NCBI GenBank assembly: GCA_019313725.1
Contig: JAFDAT010000098.1
Span: forward strand, 1 to 9,875
Source: Deltaproteobacteria bacterium
Lineage (GTDB): Bacteria; Desulfobacterota; Desulfobacteria; Desulfobacterales; B30-G6
Reading direction: 5' to 3'
Length of the DNA: 9,875 bases
Part shown: positions 5,300 to 9,875 of the stretch, in pieces
Layout: each line of letters opens with the position of its first letter
Numbering within the stretch: position 1 is the stretch's first letter
Notes under the pieces: generated by a model
Databases searched by the model: none
Told to the model about the DNA's origin: nothing
What the model saw: only the letters and a program-made list of their open reading frames with translations
Translations under genes and position numbers: made by a program

Positions 5300-6258
5300 A
5301 GAATGTTGTTTTCAATACATTTAAGGCGGTTTTTAAATTTTCTATCCTCTTGCAACTTTGCTTTTACGCGCATAACCACACTGCTGACCGAACTGTACCG
5401 ATTCAACCCAAAACCGGCACCAACTCTCATCAGCGGCTCTGAACGCAAGGATCGAATCAAATACATGGCCACATCGCGCGGCTCGTTTTCAATTCCACGG
5501 CGAACATCCCTTAACGTGGATGGCCTTATCTTATAATACCGGATCACTTCCGATATAATTGTATTCAATTCCGGTGCAAGTTCTCTTGACGCTGGAACTT
5601 CCTTATCTTTTTTCTTTTTGAAAAATCGATCTTTGATCCAAGCAATAAACTTTTCGCTACCAAGCATCGACGGCGGGTTTTTACGATTAAGGATCCGGAC
5701 AAGATCTTCATCATGCTCTTGTGCCATAAACTGCTTATAGATACGGATTTGGGTATTTGTTTGCACTGTTAGCATCTGCAATACAAAATCCTTGTAAAGC
5801 CAGTTCCATTTCTTGGCTTTTGAAAGATAGCCTTTATGACTGGACCAGACATATTGATCCAAATGGTTCACCAGCCCTGCTTTTAAAGGATTTTGGTGGA
5901 TGTAGCGAACCAACTGTAACAGATAGCTGTCCGCATCTACGAGAATCGATTTGTAGCGTCCGCGAAACAAAGTTCCGTCGCAACCATGGCGAACATTGTA
6001 TCTTTGGGTATAAACGCCGTTGACATGTCGCATGCAGCGAGACAAATTCGTGTCCGGGGTTTGTACCATCAGATGGTAATGGGTTGGCATCAGACAAAAT
6101 GCGGCCACGTTTACATTGAACAGATCTGCTGTTTCTTGGAGCAAATCGATAAATTGCTGATAATCCGCTTTATCCACAAAAAGGTCTTCTCCCCTTCGGG
6201 CACGGTTCATCACATGGTGCCAAGCATTCGGATAGTCAATTCTTAATGGACGTGACAT
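5284..6258 (-). CDS. Y1 HUH transposase (REP-associated tyrosine type) with DnaA domain IV-like tail
   Basis: 324 residues. The N-terminal Y1 transposase domain (about 1-135) opens with MSRPLRIDYPNAWHHVMNRA, has the metal-binding HUH motif CLMPTHYHLMVQT with H60-Y61-H62, the GTLFRGRYKS block (95-104), and VRYIHQNPLKAGLV (117-130), where Y119 is the probable nucleophile. It would cut and rejoin single-stranded DNA at the end hairpins. A linker with a basic stretch (FFKKKKDKE) leads to about residues 228-300, which resemble DnaA domain IV: YYKIRPSTLRDVRRG, RDVAMYLIRSL, then a GFGLNRYSSVSSVV segment in the place of the DnaA signature. The gene appears intact. Its stop lies in the left terminal repeat and its -35 in the right. 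GAGG lies one base before the ATG, too close for a normal ribosome binding site. Confidence 0.9.
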   Translation of the reverse strand: MSRPLRIDYPNAWHHVMNRARRGEDLFVDKADYQQFIDLLQETADLFNVNVAAFCLMPTHYHLMVQTPDTNLSRCMRHVNGVYTQRYNVRHGCDGTLFRGRYKSILVDADSYLLQLVRYIHQNPLKAGLVNHLDQYVWSSHKGYLSKAKKWNWLYKDFVLQMLTVQTNTQIRIYKQFMAQEHDEDLVRILNRKNPPSMLGSEKFIAWIKDRFFKKKKDKEVPASRELAPELNTIISEVIRYYKIRPSTLRDVRRGIENEPRDVAMYLIRSLRSEPLMRVGAGFGLNRYSSVSSVVMRVKAKLQEDRKFKNRLKCIENNILKGQT

Positions 6259-6264
6259 GCCTCA

Positions 6265-6293
6265 AATATAACAGTGATGACAATAAAGGTCAA
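6265..6293 (-). promoter_or_regulatory. Transposase promoter overlapping right terminal repeat
   Basis: On the minus strand TTGACC (6293-6288), 17 nt, TATATT (6270-6265). The -35 is part of the right inverted repeat. The expected start is about 6258, at the transposase ATG, so the message may be leaderless or nearly so. Confidence 0.55.
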
Positions 6294-6309
6294 TCGTAGA
6301 TTTGACCCC
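6284..6309. repeat. Right terminal inverted repeat
   Basis: Reverse complement reads GGGGTCAAATCTACG followed by ATTGACCTTTA. GGTCAA and TTGACC within it can pair to form a six-bp stem around ATCTACGA. Confidence 0.8.
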
Positions 6310-6383
6310 AATATAATATGCTTAAAGATGGTGATCGGTAATGTCAGCAGGACAGATTTATGGGAAAATTCAGGCTTATTGAT

Positions 6384-7013
6384 TTATTGGAATTTAACGA
6401 ATCGGCAAAAGATGAAATTTTGTTTTACGCGTGAGGGGGTCATATGGTCTTCTACCAAAGTTTCTACTAAATTTAAATTATCTCCCAGCTCATCCTGCAA
6501 GGTCCCTGGGCTGTACCTTACAACAGGAAGCCCACTGCATTTTGACGGAGCATCCAGACTAAATGTTGCAATAATTAGATTGCCATTTAGTTTTACAGCC
6601 TGGTTAAATGAGTTAACATATCTTTTTCTGTCCTCGCCTTTTGTTAAAAAATGAAATACAGCCCGATCATGCCAGACGTCATATTGCTTCCTAAATCTAT
6701 ACGTTGTGACATCTGCCTCAATCCAATTGATTTTGCTGGATTGTTCACCAATTTGTGATCTCGCTTTTTCGATTGAGTTCTTAGAAATATCCAAGACTGC
6801 CAATTCTTTATACCCCTTATGAAGAAGGTGTTCGGAAAGCTTTGAAGTTCCACCACCAATATCGATAATCCTGCTGTCAATACCGACACCCGTATTATTT
6901 ATAAGTTTCAGAGATCTTTCAGGGTAAGCTTGGTACCAGCCGACCTCAGTAGATGCGTATTTTTGATAGACACGTTCCCAGTGATCTTTCTGATTTCGCT
7001 TAAATAGCCTCAT
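6384..7013 (-). CDS. Class I SAM-dependent methyltransferase
   Basis: 209-residue, probably cytoplasmic, Rossmann-fold methyltransferase. The SAM-binding motif I is IIDIGGGTSKLSEHLL (49-64), the acidic residue after strand 2 is D75 (LAVLDIS), and IEADVTTYRF (98-107) followed by YDVWHDRAVFHFL (111-123) forms the motif III/IV region. N-terminal HWERVYQKYASTEVGWYQAY and C-terminal KCSGLPVVRYSP with a later DHMTPS are conserved-looking family marks; C159 and H190 may take part in catalysis or metal or metalloid handling, but this is a guess. It begins one base after the oxidase stop (TAA-A-ATG), with AGGT upstream inside the oxidase gene, so it is translationally coupled to a copper gene. The substrate is unknown. 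The gene ends 74 bp from the mobile element. Confidence 0.8.
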   Translation of the reverse strand: MRLFKRNQKDHWERVYQKYASTEVGWYQAYPERSLKLINNTGVGIDSRIIDIGGGTSKLSEHLLHKGYKELAVLDISKNSIEKARSQIGEQSSKINWIEADVTTYRFRKQYDVWHDRAVFHFLTKGEDRKRYVNSFNQAVKLNGNLIIATFSLDAPSKCSGLPVVRYSPGTLQDELGDNLNLVETLVEDHMTPSRVKQNFIFCRFVKFQ

Positions 7014-7014
7014 T

Positions 7015-8610
7015 TTAGATACCTGTGTTTGTTTCTCTTACAAAATAATTACGCATCATTCCCATATCCTCATGCTCTAAGTTGTGACAATGGTACAAGA
7101 ATAGACCCGGGTAATCTTCGAAGTCAGCCAGAATTTTTATGCGCTCACCCGGCATCAGTAGCACCGTGTCCTTCCATCCTTCATCCACATAACCTTGGTG
7201 TCTAACACCGTTTCGTTCAAGGACTCTGAACTGTTTCCCGTGAAGGTGGATGGGATGCGGTATGTTCATCATTCGCATCATTCCACCGCCAGTGTTGTTG
7301 AATTCCCAAATTTCTTTCGATCCTATTTGAACGATCTCGTCCTCAGCAACGTCTTCCATTTGAAACGTGCGACCATTGATTGTCCATCGCATATGACCCA
7401 TATTGAGATTAAATTGTTTGGGCCGATTAACGTTGTCGATTTCATTCCACTGGATTTTGGGAATTTCAGAAAGCACCTGGGGCAAAGATGCTTTTTTTTC
7501 TTTTTTTTTTGTAACTTTAATCCTGAATAAAGAATAGCGTGTTCCCATTGGCAGATTTTGATTTGAGCTGGTTCTTTTATTCATCATCATGCCGCTCCCC
7601 ATTCCACCGCCGTCAAACGGCAGACTGATGAAGCCGGTTTGGTGACCAACCGGATTATCGCTGAAATCAGCCCAAAGTTCCATTCTTTCCCCTGGCGCCA
7701 AAAACACATATTGACGATTGACCGGTTTTTCAAGAAGTCCACCATCTGTGCCGATTATGCTGAGTGGTCGACCGTCCTGCCATGCCAGTTTATAAATGCG
7801 GGAGTTGGAACCATTCAACAGCCGAAAACGATAGGCAGTTGTTGATACCGGCAGGGTAAAATTGGGCTTCCCATTGATCAAAATCAAGTCTCCAAGGAAA
7901 CCAATCATCTGCTCCATCATGTTCCCAGAAGTGTATAATAGCTGGTTGTCACGATCAAACGCTCGATCCTGAATCACCAGGGGAACGTCATATTCACCAT
8001 CAGGTAGCCCAACAGCTTGTTCTTCGTTATCATGAACAAGTAACAGGCCTGCCAGGCCGCCATAAACTTGCGGCGCGGTACGTCCGTGGGGGTGTGGGTG
8101 ATACCAATAGGTACCTGCTCTGTTGTTGACCTCAAACTCATAGAGGAAAGACTTACCTTGCGGAACGACATAGCGTGGATGTCCGTCCATGATTGCCGGA
8201 ACATGCAGGCCATGCCAATGAATAATGGATTCTTCTGGAATTGTGTTTGTAAAACGAATCCGTATTTTCTCTCCCTGGAACACTTTGATAATCGGACCAA
8301 GATAGCTTCTTGGGATTTCAATGATTCGGCTCGGATCGCCCTTAATTACCATAGCTCGATATCGCCATACACGCGTGGACTCCCCTGGAAATATGGCAAC
8401 CTCATCTGGTTGGGATACCAGCGAAATATCCAGGTCTGGATCGAAACCTGTCCCCGAAATCGTGTTTTGGTTTTGGCCTGCCGCCGATGGGGTTAAAAAA
8501 GGAAGAACCCCACCGGCCATCAAGCCCAACGTTCCATAACCAGTCAGTTTCAGAAACTCCCGTCTGTTGCTTCCCACCTCAACCGATATATTCGCTGTTG
8601 GCTTTGTCAT
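7015..8610 (-). CDS. Tat-exported multicopper oxidase, CueO-like
   Basis: 531-residue periplasmic laccase-type oxidase, expected to oxidise Cu(I) to Cu(II) while reducing oxygen to water. A twin-arginine signal lies at about 12-45 (SNRREFLKLTG, hydrophobic stretch, SAAG). Three cupredoxin domains carry all four copper-ligand motifs: HWHG (131-134), HPHPHG (171-176, H171 and H173), HPIHLHG (452-458), and HCHNLEHEDMGM (507-518). Type 1 ligands are H452, C508, H513 and probably axial M518. Short Met-rich stretches (GMGSGMMMN, about 336-344; GGGMMRMMN, 441-449) could bind Cu(I), as in CueO. A strong GGGAGG site lies five bases before the ATG. An Asp/Lys-poor family region is interrupted by a KKKEKK patch encoded by homopolymeric A runs. 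It lies downstream of a Spy-like gene and upstream of a coupled methyltransferase. Confidence 0.93.
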   Translation of the reverse strand: MTKPTANISVEVGSNRREFLKLTGYGTLGLMAGGVLPFLTPSAAGQNQNTISGTGFDPDLDISLVSQPDEVAIFPGESTRVWRYRAMVIKGDPSRIIEIPRSYLGPIIKVFQGEKIRIRFTNTIPEESIIHWHGLHVPAIMDGHPRYVVPQGKSFLYEFEVNNRAGTYWYHPHPHGRTAPQVYGGLAGLLLVHDNEEQAVGLPDGEYDVPLVIQDRAFDRDNQLLYTSGNMMEQMIGFLGDLILINGKPNFTLPVSTTAYRFRLLNGSNSRIYKLAWQDGRPLSIIGTDGGLLEKPVNRQYVFLAPGERMELWADFSDNPVGHQTGFISLPFDGGGMGSGMMMNKRTSSNQNLPMGTRYSLFRIKVTKKKEKKASLPQVLSEIPKIQWNEIDNVNRPKQFNLNMGHMRWTINGRTFQMEDVAEDEIVQIGSKEIWEFNNTGGGMMRMMNIPHPIHLHGKQFRVLERNGVRHQGYVDEGWKDTVLLMPGERIKILADFEDYPGLFLYHCHNLEHEDMGMMRNYFVRETNTGI

Positions 8611-8623
8611 CTAAACCTCCCTC
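8611..8623 (-). promoter_or_regulatory. Strong ribosome binding site of the multicopper oxidase
   Basis: On the minus strand GAGGGAGG precedes TTTAG and the ATG. This near-ideal anti-16S match fixes the start at 8610. Confidence 0.75.
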
Positions 8624-8651
8624 GGTAATACACAATGTGATGCTATAGAAA

Positions 8652-8679
8652 TGAAAGGGGCAGCCTGAACGGCCACCCC
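8652..8679 (-). terminator. Possible intrinsic terminator between Spy-like and oxidase genes
   Basis: On the minus strand GGGGTGGCC pairs with GGCTGCCCC around a GTTCA loop (nine pairs, two of them G-T), followed by TTTCATTTCT. The T-run is interrupted, so termination may be partial. This would give more Spy-like protein than oxidase from one promoter. A second small hairpin, GGTAA (8683-8687) with TTACC (8692-8696), precedes it. Confidence 0.5.
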
Positions 8680-8714
8680 ATCGGTAAAACATTACCAATT
8701 TATAGTTTGGTTTC

Positions 8715-9188
8715 TTACCAGCAGTTACCACCTCTGGAAGATCCATATCCCATCATAGATCCGCCAGCCATAAAGCCGCGGCCAGCCTGCGGATTCAGCT
8801 TCCTCATTTCGACCATATAGTCGATGCGCTTCTGGTCAAATTGTGACTGAAGTTCGGAAATTTGCTTTTGTAAGCTGGAAGCCTTAGTTGCATCCGGATT
8901 GTCTTTGGCCAATTCGTTTTGCAGTTCACGCTCTTTTTCATAAAGGTCAGCCCTTAATTCCTGGGTTTCATTGAAAAACGCCTCTCTCTTCTGTTCAAAT
9001 TGTTTGTATTCTTCACTGTTCAATTCTTCATTGTACCGTGGCCCGTAGTCACCTTGATAGTGCATACCGCCTTGATGGTGGCCCCAGCCACCGCCCCAGC
9101 CCATGCCGCCGTGTGCAAACGCATTGATTCCGATTCCTATCACTGCGACAGCAGCTATTGTGAGAATAACATTTCTTAAAGTACGCAT
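8715..9188 (-). CDS. Spy/CpxP/ZraP-like periplasmic metal-stress protein
   Basis: 157 residues. A signal peptide is clear: MRTLRN, a hydrophobic core, and AFA|H as the likely cleavage site after residue 25. The mature N-terminus is rich in His and Gly (HGGMGWGGGWGHHQGG), a middle helical part of about 70 residues holds a Spy-like charged amphipathic pattern (from EEYKQFEQKREAFF to FDQKRIDYMVEMRKLNP), and the tail is Gly/Met/Ser-rich and ends GGNCW. Such proteins act in the periplasm as chaperones or metal-binding sensors (family knowledge). An in-frame ATG at 9239 exists, but AGGAGG nine bases before the ATG at 9188 and the signal peptide settle the start. It is the first gene of the minus-strand copper group. 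The single Cys next to the C-terminus is a possible metal ligand. Confidence 0.82.
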   Translation of the reverse strand: MRTLRNVILTIAAVAVIGIGINAFAHGGMGWGGGWGHHQGGMHYQGDYGPRYNEELNSEEYKQFEQKREAFFNETQELRADLYEKERELQNELAKDNPDATKASSLQKQISELQSQFDQKRIDYMVEMRKLNPQAGRGFMAGGSMMGYGSSRGGNCW

Positions 9189-9626
9189 GCCTAAATTCCT
9201 CCTTTGATTGATTGGTTTAAGTGTTGCACGCTCATACATCTGCAGGGATATAGAGCAAGCTGCGTGCCATGCATAAAATTATATGTGCATATTAGTTTCA
9301 TCTCTTTGTTATTGTTTATAATTTAAATCATTCAACCGTCCGACCTTTGAGAGAGATGCAATTGTACCGTATTTCTGATCGTATAATAATTACCCTCTTG
9401 GACAGCTTGAATTCAAAATGAGTATAATATTTATACGATAGCCTTTTGTTGGGTGATGCTGCTCAGGATGGGGCATTGATCGCCTATCCTACATGAAGGC
9501 CCGATAGCAGCATTGACTATTCAAATGACCTAATTATTTTGTGCCATACTACAATATGGCATAATTATTGAGCCGGAAAATACAGATATATATCAGTCAT
9601 TATAGCGAAAACCACAGGAGATAATC
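9189..9626. promoter_or_regulatory. Divergent regulatory region between the Spy-like gene and the secreted protein gene
   Basis: No gene seen in these 438 bp. On the minus strand TATAAT (9283-9278) could serve the Spy-like gene, but no good -35 is present, suggesting an activator. On the plus strand TTGGAC (9398-9403) and TATAAT (9423-9428) are separated by 19 nt that include the palindrome TTGAATTCAA (9407-9416). GTATAA (9422-9427) is itself mirrored by TTATAC (9431-9436). ATGCTGCT (9456-9463) is mirrored by AGCAGCAT (9506-9513). TGCCATA (9542-9548) and TATGGCA (9555-9561) flank a TACAAT box. Confidence 0.45.
9542..9561. promoter_or_regulatory. Operator-like dyad around a -10 box
   Basis: Perfect seven-base arms TGCCATA and TATGGCA with six bases between. 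TACAAT at 9550-9555 lies over the centre and could be a plus-strand -10, with ATGACC (9525-9530) as a weak -35 at 19 nt. A TAATTA pair (9531-9536 and 9562-9567) lies outside. The regulator is unknown. Confidence 0.45.
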
Positions 9627-9875
9627 ATGAACCACGTTAAGATCAGCAACATGATGGGTTTACCAGTCCTTATTCTCTTTATGGTGTTAGGATTTTCTCA
9701 TATCGTTGTTATGCCCGCTCACGGACACGGCGGAAAATCTCACGATGACGTAGCCTTCACCGCCCTTCAAGCCGTCCAGAAAGCAACCGAGCTTTACGAT
9801 CGCCTGATCATTTCGGGAAAACTGCCCGAAGTATGGGAAACTGGTCTAAAAACCATAACAATCTATACACGAAAT
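9627..9875 (+). CDS. Secreted His-rich small protein, possibly DUF6488; 3' end outside window
   Basis: 83 codons are visible and the frame is open to the window edge. CAGGAG lies six bases before the ATG, so the start is well supported. It begins MNHVKISNMMGLPVLILFMV, a signal peptide with the hydrophobic core running to GFSHIVV and MPAHG near the cleavage site, followed by HGHGGKSHDD and a helix-forming part, AFTALQAVQKATELYDRLII, then SGKLPEVWETGLKTITIYTR. The HG-rich start followed by QA, GKL and W spacing recalls small periplasmic proteins of the DUF6488 type found with metal-efflux genes; this is from memory and unproven. It is transcribed divergently from the Spy-like/oxidase/methyltransferase group and is likely part of the same metal response. 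Confidence 0.7.
   Translation, partial: MNHVKISNMMGLPVLILFMVLGFSHIVVMPAHGHGGKSHDDVAFTALQAVQKATELYDRLIISGKLPEVWETGLKTITIYTRN

Larger units (their letters stand above)
5274..6309. mobile_element. IS200-like/TnpREP element with 26-bp terminal inverted repeats
   Basis: A 1036-bp unit bounded by 5274-5299 on the left and 6284-6309 on the right. These are inverted copies identical at 24 of 26 positions, including GGGGTCAAATCTACG in full; two more outside bases (TT/AA) also match. The unit encodes one complete transposase. Each end can fold into a short hairpin with a CTACG-containing loop (right end GGTCAA with TTGACC; left end CAAA with TTTG), as expected for HUH transposases that recognise single-stranded hairpins. 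No target duplication is evident, in keeping with this class. The direct flanks are A+T-rich and show no interrupted gene. Confidence 0.75.

Noticed and set aside
5260..6320. Target-site duplication around the IS200-like element
   Set aside because: The flanks (AGGATTT left, AATATAA right) share no direct repeat; only TT/AA continue the inverted repeat.
9189..9239. Upstream start for the Spy-like protein
   Set aside because: The extra 17 residues would precede a clear signal peptide, and the good ribosome binding site serves the ATG at 9188.
9330..9454. Integron attC-like site (ATTCAAC to GTTGGGT)
   Set aside because: The 7-nt ends fit the loose core patterns, but the inner sequences do not form the paired arms attC needs, and no integrase or cassette is present.
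1..9875. CRISPR array, tRNA or rRNA genes
   Set aside because: No regularly spaced repeats with unique spacers and no cloverleaf or rRNA-like segments were seen by eye.

Overview
The window looks like an accessory region of a Gram-negative chromosome, most likely a sulfate-reducer-like deltaproteobacterium (Desulfobacterota). That placement is an inference. It rests on the Yej-type permeases, the DnaA-tailed REP-type transposase, the short degenerate repeats at the left edge, and a Tat-exported copper oxidase beside Spy/ZraP-like periplasmic proteins. No rRNA, tRNA, CRISPR array or phage structural gene was seen.

Left third (1-2848, minus strand, visibly G+C-richer): a two-gene operon for the inner-membrane permeases of a YejABEF-type peptide/microcin C-type ABC importer, yejB then yejE. 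YejE carries an extra periplasmic block of about 200 residues. No binding protein (yejA) or ATPase (yejF) lies next to the pair inside the window. A 16-nt tandem repeat begins inside the last codons of yejB and fills the gap to yejE. The left edge (1-126) is intergenic and made of degenerate short repeats.

Middle (2849-6309): a stretch with a decayed DUF2442 fragment, then two toxin-antitoxin modules transcribed away from each other from a shared 356-bp region. On the left is a HigBA-type pair (minus). On the right is a Gp49/RelE-type toxin with an Xre antitoxin (plus). Both toxin genes have a sigma70-like promoter whose expected start point falls on or next to the ATG, so both may be leaderless, and both promoters carry a dyad over the -10. 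Next comes a complete-looking IS200-like/TnpREP element of about 1.04 kb with 26-bp terminal inverted repeats. Its transposase gene has its stop codon in one repeat and its -35 hexamer in the other.

Right third (6384-9875): a metal-response cluster. On the minus strand are a Spy/ZraP-like periplasmic protein, a probable weak terminator, a Tat-exported CueO-like multicopper oxidase and, one base after its stop codon, a SAM methyltransferase. Divergently on the plus strand starts a secreted His-rich protein, possibly DUF6488, that runs off the window. The intervening 438 bp holds several dyads and promoter-like boxes. The likely joint role is envelope copper/metal defence: oxidation of Cu(I) in the periplasm, metal-responsive chaperoning, and an unassigned methyl-transfer step.
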